A stretch of 23,931 nt of DNA, taken from positions 1-23,931 of the IMG/VR virus record IMGVR_UViG_3300022187_000236; one strand, 5' to 3'. This DNA comes from a virus. Shown piece after piece: positions 6,612-13,633 of the stretch. Within the stretch, counting starts at the first letter, position 1; every line of letters starts with the position of its first letter. The notes under the pieces are model-generated. The model did not search any database and had not been told where the DNA came from. It saw only the letters and a program-made list of their open reading frames with translations. The position numbers were made by a program, and so were the translations under genes.

Positions 6612-8361
6612 AACTCATCTCCTTTTGTAATGCTTCTAAAGTGCGATACAGATATGGAGTTAAATCCAATTTGGGATCCGCTGCCATCGGTAAATCCGGT
6701 GCCTGCGGGTGGGGAGTCTGCATCATGCCCCCCACTAAACGAGCAAAGTGAGAGTATGCACCCTGCAACTCGTTTACCATTCTGAACGGGAACCCAGATA
6801 GCATCTCGGCCCGCTCCTCATCTGTTTTTGATGGGAAGAGGTACTTCAGTGCTTCTATACTATCAACACCTAATTCTTGTAAATTTCTTACAACAATAGA
6901 GTTGTTCAGAATGTCCTGCGTAGAATCTTCATACACAGGTCCCAGCCAGCGCCATTGTACCGTAATATCGCCATCTGGGATTAATCCCTTGACGCCGGGA
7001 GGTATCATTTGTGCCTCCACACAAGCCATCATTACTTTTTTAAGTTGCGTTTTATACATTTTTTCAGCTTCTTCATAAGCAGCTTGTTCTTCTGGTCCAA
7101 GCTCTCCCTCTGGTGGAATTGGTTTTTCAATTTGCGCAGCAACAGCAAGTGTGTCTCTGAACAGCTGCTCTTCTTGATAGATAATTAACTCAAAACAACG
7201 CGAAAGACCATGTTCATAGATTGCATTTGCTTTTTTCTTAGATGTTGCCGAAACTCGTCCAAATAATGATTTATATTCCGTAGCAGTAACACCAGCACTG
7301 ATAGATAACTCGTCAACACCACCTAATGCAGTGCGAATTTCTTCTCGGTACTGCCGTACAAACGCATTCTGGTCACCACTAATGGCATCTGGGACGATAT
7401 ACCCAACTCGATCGTTCGGTTCCAGGTTTGCAATGACTCTTGGCACCCGAATCTGCCCATCAACACCGCGAGATACTGGATCTTGCTTAAATGTTGACCG
7501 GCTAAGCCCCATGGGACTGGTAAATCCAGAGTTTGCAGCAATAGATGGGCGCTGTACACCGGTATCGCCACCGATATCAATAAGATCAGTCTTGGGACGG
7601 GAAGAAAGAAGGGTAGGATTACCAAAAAATTGCAGATTCTTCCGCATGTTGCGGACTAATTCGTCATGAATAACAATGTGATTGGCAACTGAGTCAAAAT
7701 CACCGCTGCCTTCCATTGAAAATCCCTTGGGATTATTAAAAATTTCCACACAAGGGATAAATTTTAACGTGTTTTTAAATGTTTTAGTCTTGCCAGGGAT
7801 CGTGTAGTTGACATTATCAAAAGACATTTCTCCTTCCGAGTGCGTTTCCTCAATTACATCTTTTTTGATGGACAATCGGATGTATCGCTTTGCCCCCTGG
7901 GACTCAGTATTGCCGTATCCAGTCAAATCTGCGGAATTAATTTCCTGATTAAACCCATTGCCACGTTTGACTTTATAGCTATAGATGATTACGACTTCCT
8001 CTAATTCTCCATCGGTATTGTAATAGGAGCGATATTCATGAGAACGAAAGTAATAAAGACGGTAGTTCGCATCCGTTGGACGGATGTAAAACATTCCTTT
8101 ACCGTCACAAAGAAAGTAATCCCAGATGGAATCAAGTCGAGTATCTAATTTGTTATATTTAGCAACTTTATCAATAAAATCTTTACGTTGGTTACCAAAG
8201 TTGTCTTGAGCGGGAAAAAATTCAACACCCTGACGGATGCCAAACAATTTCATCTGAGCGATATGAGACGCAACAATGCCTGTGTCAACGCCAGCGCTAC
8301 CATCACGCTCGATGTAAGCGTCAATAATTTCTTTAAGACGGGCTTTGACGTTGCTGGACAT
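6034..8361 (-). CDS. Portal protein with long disordered C-terminal tail
   Basis: The 775-aa protein forms the dodecameric DNA gateway at one capsid vertex and docks TerL. Evidence is the position between the terminase block and scaffold/capsid, plus a core resembling podovirus-type portals: Tyr/Arg-rich N-terminal strands (90-130), a central acidic/aromatic region, and the segment ISAGVTATEYKSLFGRVSAT (354-373) followed by long helices (374-455). The recognisable fold ends near residue 585. Residues 584-775 are Ser/Gly/Pro/Thr-rich with one short helix (ILQQLFPNLLSQLLSG) and a basic end (VRSKPGKRS). That tail coincides exactly with the overlap with the scaffold gene, so it may have arisen by overprinting. 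The start overlaps the previous stop as TAATG at 8361. Confidence 0.85.
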   Translation of the reverse strand: MSSNVKARLKEIIDAYIERDGSAGVDTGIVASHIAQMKLFGIRQGVEFFPAQDNFGNQRKDFIDKVAKYNKLDTRLDSIWDYFLCDGKGMFYIRPTDANYRLYYFRSHEYRSYYNTDGELEEVVIIYSYKVKRGNGFNQEINSADLTGYGNTESQGAKRYIRLSIKKDVIEETHSEGEMSFDNVNYTIPGKTKTFKNTLKFIPCVEIFNNPKGFSMEGSGDFDSVANHIVIHDELVRNMRKNLQFFGNPTLLSSRPKTDLIDIGGDTGVQRPSIAANSGFTSPMGLSRSTFKQDPVSRGVDGQIRVPRVIANLEPNDRVGYIVPDAISGDQNAFVRQYREEIRTALGGVDELSISAGVTATEYKSLFGRVSATSKKKANAIYEHGLSRCFELIIYQEEQLFRDTLAVAAQIEKPIPPEGELGPEEQAAYEEAEKMYKTQLKKVMMACVEAQMIPPGVKGLIPDGDITVQWRWLGPVYEDSTQDILNNSIVVRNLQELGVDSIEALKYLFPSKTDEERAEMLSGFPFRMVNELQGAYSHFARLVGGMMQTPHPQAPDLPMAADPKLDLTPYLYRTLEALQKEMSYAGRYRPIDPTDEPSTGGRSEQLRRTSSSTAGGPSSGSVSSGNQLPSSGASSSTTGNYQLPIKPYSVRPPIPTGGAPEQPLGDGIQQSGQSAGEPGAIPVPGSTIATGQSDSVYPGELRTTERPSYATIGSADLVNKPDILQQLFPNLLSQLLSGRSGSTGVESGKSDGGGRVRDRSSGNSKSVRSKPGKRS

Positions 8362-8579
8362 TAACTATTTTTCTTTTTTTCTTTGTACATCTTAGCAGAC
8401 CTGGCAGCTTTACCAGCTTTTTTAGCTTTTTCTGTATTAGAAACAAACTGTTTTCCTTTCCTGCTACCCTCTCGTTTCTTGCGATCCGTTTCCTCCCTCT
8501 CATCTTTAGACAATGAGGCCCAGGCCTTCTCTGGGAGATAGCGTTTAGTATACCCTTTTTGAATTGCTTTATCTGTCAT
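8361..8579 (-). CDS. Small basic protein resembling the C-terminal part of DUF5872-type proteins
   Basis: The 72-aa protein is strongly basic. Residues about 12-52 (TKRYLPEKAWASLSKDER, then KKREGSRKGKQFVSNTEKAKK) match, from memory, a motif that follows the DUF5872 domain in marine phage and giant-virus proteins (YLP..A...L...E...T..KKR.G...GKQF). No function is established for that family; the charge suggests nucleic-acid or virion packing. It sits immediately before the portal gene (TAATG overlap). The DUF5872-like half itself is encoded two genes upstream at 8835-9119. Confidence 0.65.
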   Translation of the reverse strand: MTDKAIQKGYTKRYLPEKAWASLSKDEREETDRKKREGSRKGKQFVSNTEKAKKAGKAARSAKMYKEKKKNS

Positions 8580-8581
8580 GA

Positions 8582-8809
8582 TTAACCCATCGTCCCCATT
8601 GTTGCTTGCATGATTATGTATTTAATTTCATCTGTATAGTTACTATTTTTAAGATCAGACATTTTAAAGGGATACTGAAACTCAAGTGCAGCTGCCCTTA
8701 ATTGAGGATTTGTTGCTTGATTGGCATACGCTTGCATTAGACGCTGATCCGGAAAAACGTCTGGCGTATAACCAGTTTGCTCGCTTAAATATTTACCCGC
8801 TAACTCCAT
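8582..8809 (-). CDS. Hypothetical protein, 75 aa
   Basis: This is a small, roughly neutral, helical protein (MELAGKYLSEQTGYTPDVFP, then a Gln/Ala-rich helix and IKYIIMQATMGTMG). I do not recognise it. It lies between the two halves of a DUF5872-like pair, 2 nt from the downstream start and 25 nt from the upstream stop. Only a weak GAGAA precedes ATG 8809. Tight spacing on the coding strand is the main reason to accept it as a gene. Confidence 0.6.
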   Translation of the reverse strand: MELAGKYLSEQTGYTPDVFPDQRLMQAYANQATNPQLRAAALEFQYPFKMSDLKNSNYTDEIKYIIMQATMGTMG

Positions 8810-8834
8810 TATTCACATTCTCAATAAATGACGT

Positions 8835-9119
8835 TTATTTAGAATCTTTATATTTCTTGGCGGCAGACTTAGCTTTCTTTCGTTTCTCATATTCATCTTT
8901 TGTCATCCACTTTTCTTTGCCCCATTTCTCAAGTGACTTCTGTTTTTCCCCTTTGCCACCTTTATATCCACCACCCGCTTCTTTGTACTCAGAAGCAAGA
9001 AGCTGGGCTTTGCGTGCACTCCATTGACCTTTCTTCCCGCCACGACTTCCTGCCATGATACGGTCTTTAATCCGCTCACGTAGTTCAGGTTTCGTGTACT
9101 TGCTGTCGTTTTGGGGCAT
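8835..9119 (-). CDS. DUF5872-like small basic protein
   Basis: The 94-aa protein carries KGQWSARKAQLLASEYKEAG (about 31-50), GGYKGGKGEK and SLEKWGKEKW (about 62-71). From memory these are the signature pieces of DUF5872 (GQWSARKAQL...YK..GGGY...SL.KW..EKW). The family is of unknown function and occurs in cyanophages and other aquatic viruses. More than a third of the residues are Lys, Arg or Glu, and the C-terminus is a lysine-rich helix. The start ATG 9119 overlaps the preceding stop (TGATG). The matching C-terminal module is separate, at 8361-8579. Confidence 0.72.
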   Translation of the reverse strand: MPQNDSKYTKPELRERIKDRIMAGSRGGKKGQWSARKAQLLASEYKEAGGGYKGGKGEKQKSLEKWGKEKWMTKDEYEKRKKAKSAAKKYKDSK

Positions 9120-9418
9120 CAGTACACACTCTTAACGTAACCAGGGGGCAGCTGAGCCATGCCACCTAGATTTCCAGCTGCTCCAGGGAGAGCAACTCTC
9201 TGGAACTGAATAGGAATAGCTCCTTCCCGCCCTGGTTCGGTTTGTGGATAAATTCTTACAGGATCATATTGCCTAGGGTCAACACCAGGCTGGTATTGCT
9301 GTTGAAGATTTCTGTATTGATTACCGCCACCAAAGGGAAGATCAACGCCAGCAATCATACTCCCGTACAAATTATTACCTGGTGCACCAGGCATGGCAGT
9401 ATTTCCGTAAAGTCTCAT
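9119..9418 (-). CDS. Pro/Gly/Gln-rich hypothetical protein, 99 aa
   Basis: The protein is low-complexity and probably disordered (NNLYGSMIAGVDLPFGGG, then YRNLQQQYQPGVDPRQYDPV and a Pro/Gly/Ala C-terminus). No domain is recognised. ATG 9418 has GAGGA about 8 nt upstream. The composition resembles small virion-associated proteins of marine phages. The only functional clue is its place between terminase and portal genes. Confidence 0.65.
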   Translation of the reverse strand: MRLYGNTAMPGAPGNNLYGSMIAGVDLPFGGGNQYRNLQQQYQPGVDPRQYDPVRIYPQTEPGREGAIPIQFQRVALPGAAGNLGGMAQLPPGYVKSVY

Positions 9419-9453
9419 ACAAATATCCTCGTATCTAATAATTCTATCTTTGA

Positions 9454-9630
9454 TTAATCATCAACCGTAGCTGCATCATTTAAGCGTTTAATAATAATTC
9501 CTTCATCTTTAATACGCCAATCAAGTATATCGCCCTCTAACCAGCCAAGCGTATCGATTAAATCATCAGGAAATTCGATGAATAAGTCACCGTTATCTGC
9601 TTCTTGAATTTCGATGATGTAGTCAGTCAT
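9454..9630 (-). CDS. AbrB/SpoVT/MazE-like small protein, 58 aa
   Basis: The translation starts MTDYIIEIQEADNGDLFIEF and continues with PDDLIDTLGWLEGDILDWRI and a short KDEGIIIKRL tail. This is the swapped-hairpin AbrB pattern: a strand, 'G-D-L-x-I-x-F-P', a helix, 'L-G-W-x-x-G-D-x-L-x-W', and a final strand. I recall nearly identical small proteins in cyanophages. The family binds DNA as dimers or acts as antitoxin, but no toxin partner is visible, so a regulator of late genes is an inference. ATG 9630 overlaps the stop of the upstream gene (ATGA). Confidence 0.75.
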   Translation of the reverse strand: MTDYIIEIQEADNGDLFIEFPDDLIDTLGWLEGDILDWRIKDEGIIIKRLNDAATVDD

Positions 9631-10004
9631 CGTAACAATTTTTCAATCATCCTATCAAGTTTAGTATTAATTTCCTTAAAATGATCATGCATCTGTTGAA
9701 TTTCTCTAAGAAAGTCAACTTTCAACACGTATTCAATTGGCATACGTTTGACCTGCTCTTCGACTTCGTGGAGTCTCATTTCTGAATCTCGTAAGCGCTC
9801 ATGAGCTTGTTTGACACGTTCGTGAGAGCGGGCCAATACTTTTGAAGCAACCCAGCCGCCGCCAGTAACGGAGCTGATTACGCAGGTCAAAACCAAAGCA
9901 ATGTACTCTGGTCCCACGGCAAATAAATCTTTTGTTACCTTTATTTTAAATCTTAGTAATCCACCTGAAGCTTGCCGCGTTTCATAAGACCATTTATTAA
10001 CCAA
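9627..10004 (-). CDS. Membrane-anchored coiled-coil protein (holin- or spanin-like candidate)
   Basis: Counting from TTG 10004, residues about 31-56 (EYIALVLTCVISSVTGGGWV) form one hydrophobic segment. Residues 57-125 form a heptad-rich, charged helix (SHERVKQAHERLRDSEMRLH) ending in LDRMIEKLLR. One membrane anchor plus a coiled coil beside the terminase gene recalls holins or spanin-type proteins, but no signature proves it. The start is uncertain. TTG 10004 overlaps terL by 52 nt and has no Shine-Dalgarno. GTG 9917 gives 96 aa beginning just before the membrane segment, with the nearest AAGG about 19 nt away. The stop overlaps the AbrB-like start by 4 nt. Confidence 0.6.
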   Translation of the reverse strand: MVNKWSYETRQASGGLLRFKIKVTKDLFAVGPEYIALVLTCVISSVTGGGWVASKVLARSHERVKQAHERLRDSEMRLHEVEEQVKRMPIEYVLKVDFLREIQQMHDHFKEINTKLDRMIEKLLR

Positions 10005-12490
10005 ACGAGAGCGTCAACGCAGTCGTCATGGGAACTTACGCCAAAATTTGTCATCTCTTCAAATAAAACAGTAAAGTTTCTGTAACGATTAAAAATAACC
10101 TTTCGATCCTCGAAAAGTCCCATCACTCCACGGAACCTGGCAAGTTTATCTGCACGGAATCCTTTGATCGCATGCCATACCAGGTTATATAAATTTTCAT
10201 TATTTAAACAGATTCTCTTGAAATCAGCTTCAAGTGAAGCCTGGTACGCAACAGCTTCTGAGTAGATGTCGCAGGTAGAGAAGGTCGGGAAGTAGTTGTC
10301 ATTCGCATCTTTACCAATAACGGACCAGTCGTATAGCAGTTCTTTTAAGGCATCAAGTTTCTCAAGATTGCCCATTGCTCGCATACGTCTGTAATCAATG
10401 ATGTGGATCTTATCGCCAATCCTTCCGCCAAGAACAAATACTGTGTAATCGTTTTTCTCTTTTGTACCAGCGGATAGATCCACTCCAACGCCAAGGGTAT
10501 CGAATTCAGTTGCGATCTCAGCCTTAACAAGCAGCTCTGGTGCCAGAGATAGCTCATTCTGCCTGACGATTTGATTCATGTACTGGAAAGAGAAAGCAAT
10601 AGGTGCTTGCCGTTTCTTTTCTTTCAAGTATTCCAGGGACCACATCTCAGGCCAGTAAGATTCCTCTTCACCTGTTTTCTCATTGTTTTGGATTGCTGAC
10701 AATACAAGCTGCATCCAATTGTTTTGCGGGCAGAAAGTTGTTGCGTGAATATCGTCATGCCTGAATCTTGTGCCAAGACATATTGCCCTACCACCTTCAA
10801 ACATTGTTGGAGAGATAACTGCATTCCAGTTATCCTGCATTGTTTTACGTATATCGGGGTTGCCAATATCTGCAGAGCTCTTGATCGGGTCGTCAATTAT
10901 ACAGTTACCTACATTTAAGCCGTTTGCAATAAAATTATGACTCATGTGATGTACTTCAAGATCATAAACATACTCCGCTCGATCGCTAAAGAACTCAACT
11001 CGGGAAATGGACTCAGCCTTCCAGCTTTGTCCGTTACTTGATGATGTGCCACATGGCACTGACGACACAATGTTATTAAATTTTGAGGGATATTGTTTGT
11101 CTTTTTGTGGTCGATATGATGAACACAAAGATTGGTTCGTAGGGAACCATTTTTTAACTTCTGTTTTTTCTCCTTTGTACCACAACCTACACAAGTTAAA
11201 TTGTCCCTTTGAAGAATCAAAGGGCGAATTTTTTTGAAATCGTTTGTCGAGCAACCGTGTTGATAATTGCTGTTTCCGCATCCCTTCATCTTTTTCGAAT
11301 GAAGTTTGTTGGCACAATCCCGTGAGCAACACTTGGTTGTGTGACTGATTGGCTTGAACGCCTTCTGACAAAACAAACATTTTTTCATTGAAAGTGTTTG
11401 CCTTGATGCCCCAGCACATTGACGGCTGCAGTGTATCGCGGGAAAGTTTTTGCTTAAATACTGAGATAAACGGCTGGACACTAGGGAGAATTTTTGGTTG
11501 CAAATTGGGCAAACTAGATTTACCAGAAATGACTGAGTGGTTTTGTAACAGTTTTCGCAAATCCGTTGTGTGTGTTTCTTTTGGTTTCCGCACGCAAGGC
11601 AAGACTTGATCTTCCAGCTTTCCGGATAGCTTGACAATGGCATCCCCTTTACTAAGATCTCCCGCCCTTTTTTGCCTTCCTTCTTTCGTAATAAAAGGGT
11701 GCTCGGGAGTTGCTGAAATACAACCTCCACTGTTTGTTGTAATTTCAACAATTCCTTTGGTATAACGCCTTGTAACTGCTCCCACTTTGCACCAATTAAT
11801 TTGATCTGTGATGTGGTTTCTTGTGGCAACACGGTAAGCCTCTGGATTTTTATAAATGGAAGCAATTGGAACTTGCCCTTGATCAGTATACACCAAAGTA
11901 TCGCCAGTAAAGCATAAATGGGATCGCTTAGAGGTAACTGAACCTTTCAGGCCTGCAGCGCAGAGAGTAAACTGTTCTTCACCTGTAGTATCAATTCCTG
12001 CAAACTTGTGATCAATAGACCAGTACTCATTACTTGTTACATTCTTGAGTAAGCGAACAGACGGAAACACGTTTTGATATTTTTTGCTATCAATAATACG
12101 TTTGATAGTTGCAGATTTAGATCTTGCAATATCAACTGTGTAAGACAAGTAAAGAATTTGAAGGGGTTTCTTTGCTGTTGTATGTACACCAATTGCCCAT
12201 GCAGTGAATAAACCCAACACGGTACTTTTGGCCGACCCCCTGGGACCGAGTAGATCAATATTCGGTCCAGCAATTTTTACAAGACAATCAGTATCTTCGT
12301 TTGTTACTAATTGCTTATGCCATTCTCTATGGTGATTTGCTGGTGGCTTATCCGCTACGTATTCACAAAAAAAACCAAAGTCTTCTCTTGCACGCTCCAG
12401 GAGGTCTTCATTCTTGCTTTTGCGGATCTTGTGCTTTTGAATAGCAGCCTTTGCATTTCGCCTGTAAGCAAGATGAAGGTGAGAAGGCAC
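9953..12490 (-). CDS. terL: Terminase large subunit interrupted by an intein
   Basis: The 845-aa precursor is the packaging ATPase/nuclease. Walker A is GPRGSAKST (82-90). Walker B is CIIDD (530-534), directly after the intein; coupling-type GTRFRHDD is at 573-580. The RuvC-like nuclease follows, with DLSAG (671), a central acidic cluster near DIYSE (741-745) and HDDCVDAL (821-828). Removing residues 193-529 leaves about 508 aa, a normal TerL length, and joins SHL to CIIDDP. The start is GTG 12490 with no clear Shine-Dalgarno and no in-frame ATG nearby. The gene lies after TerS and three small ORFs and before portal, scaffold and capsid. The protein must splice to be active because Walker A and Walker B are on different exteins. 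Confidence 0.93.
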   Translation of the reverse strand: MPSHLHLAYRRNAKAAIQKHKIRKSKNEDLLERAREDFGFFCEYVADKPPANHHREWHKQLVTNEDTDCLVKIAGPNIDLLGPRGSAKSTVLGLFTAWAIGVHTTAKKPLQILYLSYTVDIARSKSATIKRIIDSKKYQNVFPSVRLLKNVTSNEYWSIDHKFAGIDTTGEEQFTLCAAGLKGSVTSKRSHLCFTGDTLVYTDQGQVPIASIYKNPEAYRVATRNHITDQINWCKVGAVTRRYTKGIVEITTNSGGCISATPEHPFITKEGRQKRAGDLSKGDAIVKLSGKLEDQVLPCVRKPKETHTTDLRKLLQNHSVISGKSSLPNLQPKILPSVQPFISVFKQKLSRDTLQPSMCWGIKANTFNEKMFVLSEGVQANQSHNQVLLTGLCQQTSFEKDEGMRKQQLSTRLLDKRFQKNSPFDSSKGQFNLCRLWYKGEKTEVKKWFPTNQSLCSSYRPQKDKQYPSKFNNIVSSVPCGTSSSNGQSWKAESISRVEFFSDRAEYVYDLEVHHMSHNFIANGLNVGNCIIDDPIKSSADIGNPDIRKTMQDNWNAVISPTMFEGGRAICLGTRFRHDDIHATTFCPQNNWMQLVLSAIQNNEKTGEEESYWPEMWSLEYLKEKKRQAPIAFSFQYMNQIVRQNELSLAPELLVKAEIATEFDTLGVGVDLSAGTKEKNDYTVFVLGGRIGDKIHIIDYRRMRAMGNLEKLDALKELLYDWSVIGKDANDNYFPTFSTCDIYSEAVAYQASLEADFKRICLNNENLYNLVWHAIKGFRADKLARFRGVMGLFEDRKVIFNRYRNFTVLFEEMTNFGVSSHDDCVDALVWLINGLMKRGKLQVDY
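10904..11914 (-). mobile_element. Intein within TerL, 337 aa
   Basis: The intein is TerL residues 193-529. Block A is CFTGDTLVYT (Cys1 at 193), block B is SATPEHPFIT (about 259-268, Thr and His present), block F is YVYDLEVHHMSHNF (507-520) and block G is FIANGLNVGN (520-529), followed by Cys+1 at 530. Cys1, block B Thr/His, terminal Asn and Cys+1 are all present, so splicing is plausible. The penultimate residue is Gly instead of the usual His. Insertion is immediately before Walker B, a highly conserved homing site. The in-frame segment between blocks B and F has no homing-endonuclease signature and is Ser/Gln/Lys/Asn-rich. The endonuclease is encoded across the same bases in another frame. 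Confidence 0.9.
10942..11643 (-). CDS. HNH homing endonuclease nested in the intein in the +1 frame
   Basis: From ATG 11643 this frame encodes 233 aa. Zinc-finger-like Cys pairs recur: CLACGN/CENC (15-32), CPICNQ/CSRQC (45-76), CLFCQK/CCSRDC (89-110). An HNH domain follows: CVGC (151-154), LCVHHIDHKKTNNIPQNLI (172-190) and CRQCHVAHH (193-201), supplying the His-His, Asn and His catalytic residues plus the zinc site. HNH enzymes cut DNA and drive homing. The gene lies within TerL codons 283-517, exactly where an intein endonuclease domain belongs, but offset by one base. A GGAG lies 15 nt upstream of the ATG and an AGGGG abuts it. The frame is also open upstream to TTG 11865, but that part merely re-reads intein blocks A/B. 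Expression is unproven. Confidence 0.85.
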   Translation of the reverse strand: MPLSSYPESWKIKSCLACGNQKKHTQRICENCYKTTQSFLVNLVCPICNQKFSLVSSRLSQYLSKNFPAIHCSRQCAGASRQTLSMKKCLFCQKAFKPISHTTKCCSRDCANKLHSKKMKGCGNSNYQHGCSTNDFKKIRPLILQRDNLTCVGCGTKEKKQKLKNGSLRTNLCVHHIDHKKTNNIPQNLITLCRQCHVAHHQVTDKAGRLSPFPELSSLAIERSMFMILKYIT

Positions 12491-12519
12491 TGGTTAATTT
12501 AACTGCTTGTTAAATAATA

Positions 12520-12711
12520 TCAGATTAATATGCTGTTTTGGCCCCAGCTGTTACTAACCAGTTGGTTAAAAACGTTTGTGGCTTTTTCTCTTTCCTGTAA
12601 ACTAAAACTAGGATCTTGAGCAATATAAGCAAGCTGTTTTAGTGGCGTCTCTACATTCATGTATTTGCCTGACAACGGCACACGAGGAGAAGCTGGCTTA
12701 TAGCTAAACAT
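12520..12711 (-). CDS. Hypothetical protein, 63 aa
   Basis: The small protein starts MFSYKPASPRVPLSGKYMNV and continues with a helical Gln/Glu/Lys segment (SLQEREKATNVFNQLVS). I do not recognise it. ATG 12711 overlaps the upstream stop as TAATG, which is the best evidence that it is translated; no good Shine-Dalgarno is present. It precedes terL with a 29-nt AT-rich gap. Confidence 0.6.
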   Translation of the reverse strand: MFSYKPASPRVPLSGKYMNVETPLKQLAYIAQDPSFSLQEREKATNVFNQLVSNSWGQNSILI

Positions 12712-12890
12712 TATTTTGTCTCTTTATACTTTTTGAATTTATTGGCTGCCTTTGATGCACGCTTAGCTTTAGATGCATCCATTGCATCTTTACGCTTTTC
12801 GTTATCATTTTTGTCGCTACCGTCTTCCTTCTTGGAATTTTTATTCTTGAAATATTCAAGAAGCTGCGGTGGCATTTTTTTCTTGCTCAT
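12711..12890 (-). CDS. Small lysine-rich protein, 59 aa
   Basis: The translation begins MSKKKMPPQLLEYFKNKNSK, continues through a highly charged helix (KRKDAMDASKAKRASKAANK) and ends KKYKETK. I recall similar MPPQLLEYFK-type small basic proteins from cyanophages, with no known function. The frame is 180 nt including stop. Its 5' end overlaps the 58-aa gene by 35 nt, and its stop overlaps the next start (TAATG). A nucleic-acid-binding or packaging accessory role is a guess from charge and place. Confidence 0.65.
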   Translation of the reverse strand: MSKKKMPPQLLEYFKNKNSKKEDGSDKNDNEKRKDAMDASKAKRASKAANKFKKYKETK

Positions 12891-13032
12891 TGTTTCTACT
12901 TGCGTTTAAGAGTTGTTGAAACACCCCTGGGTCAGCTTGAGTTGTTTCAGTACGATTTTTCTTAAGATCATCTATCATTCTAATAAACCTATTCTTATCA
13001 ATTGGAAGTGTCGAGTTTTGTTGTTCTTCCAT
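12856..13032 (-). CDS. Hypothetical protein, 58 aa
   Basis: Starting at ATG 13032, the translation begins MEEQQNSTLPIDKNRFIRMI and ends NNEQEKNATAAS. It is polar and helical with no recognised family. It lies 7 nt after the TerS-candidate stop, with GAAGAA upstream as the only Shine-Dalgarno-like sequence. Its last 35 nt overlap the following gene in another frame. Acceptance rests on tight operon packing. Confidence 0.5.
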   Translation of the reverse strand: MEEQQNSTLPIDKNRFIRMIDDLKKNRTETTQADPGVFQQLLNASRNNEQEKNATAAS

Positions 13033-13039
13033 AGCTTAA

Positions 13040-13633
13040 TTATTCTTCAAATTGTATTTTAGCCCAAACGGACATAGAAGCCTCTTGCAGTGGTCCTTCC
13101 ACAGGATCATCCTTAAAGATCGCTCCAAGCTCTCTGAGAGCCCTGTCAGCCCCTGCCATAAGCAATCCCTTGCGGTCTTTAGACGACAAAAAAGAATCAA
13201 CCTGTGCGATGGTGCTACGTAACTCTTTTTGCATCGCAGCAATGCGAGCAACACCAACATCACGTTTAATCGCAGAAGATTCAATATCAACTCTTAATTT
13301 GCGTATATCTTCTTGCATTTTCTCGATTTCATCCATCAAGATTGCAAGATGATCAGGCTTATCAAACTTACGATGCAACCATTCATCTACGGCAGTAATG
13401 CTGCCGCCATAACCAAGAAAACGTGCATAAAGATAAACTTGAACAGCAGAGAACATTTCCTCTGCAAAAACATAAAAAGACTCCTGGGACGCACTATCTA
13501 GATTGTCATACCAGTGTTCAAAAACTTTAGAATCGATAAGCGCGTTGGGCCTGTTCGTAATCTCTTGCTTCGTCTTGCTGAGAGAAGTCTTGTGCTTGAG
13601 CTGCAGATTCCCTTTGCTGTCTTCCTTCTTCAC
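13040..13633 (-). CDS. Probable terminase small subunit, 197 aa
   Basis: The start is set at GTG 13633 because AAGGAG lies 7 nt upstream; a TTG at 13657 would extend it by 8 codons but has no such site. A basic N-terminus (KKEDSKGNLQLKHKTSLSK) leads into a helical region around EHWYDNLDSASQESFYVF. A long coiled coil follows (LMDEIEKMQEDIRKLRVDIE), then a further helix. Small subunits bind viral DNA and form rings through such helical regions, and the gene precedes terL with only three small ORFs between. No TerS signature is conserved enough to be decisive, so the call is mainly positional. Its first 107 nt overlap the preceding gene. Confidence 0.6.
   Translation of the reverse strand: MKKEDSKGNLQLKHKTSLSKTKQEITNRPNALIDSKVFEHWYDNLDSASQESFYVFAEEMFSAVQVYLYARFLGYGGSITAVDEWLHRKFDKPDHLAILMDEIEKMQEDIRKLRVDIESSAIKRDVGVARIAAMQKELRSTIAQVDSFLSSKDRKGLLMAGADRALRELGAIFKDDPVEGPLQEASMSVWAKIQFEE

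Noticed and set aside
11644-11865. N-terminal extension of the HNH frame to TTG 11865 (307 aa)
   Set aside because: The extra 74 residues are an off-frame reading of intein blocks A and B with no zinc or HNH motif. ATG 11643 is the first ATG and directly precedes the zinc-finger region.
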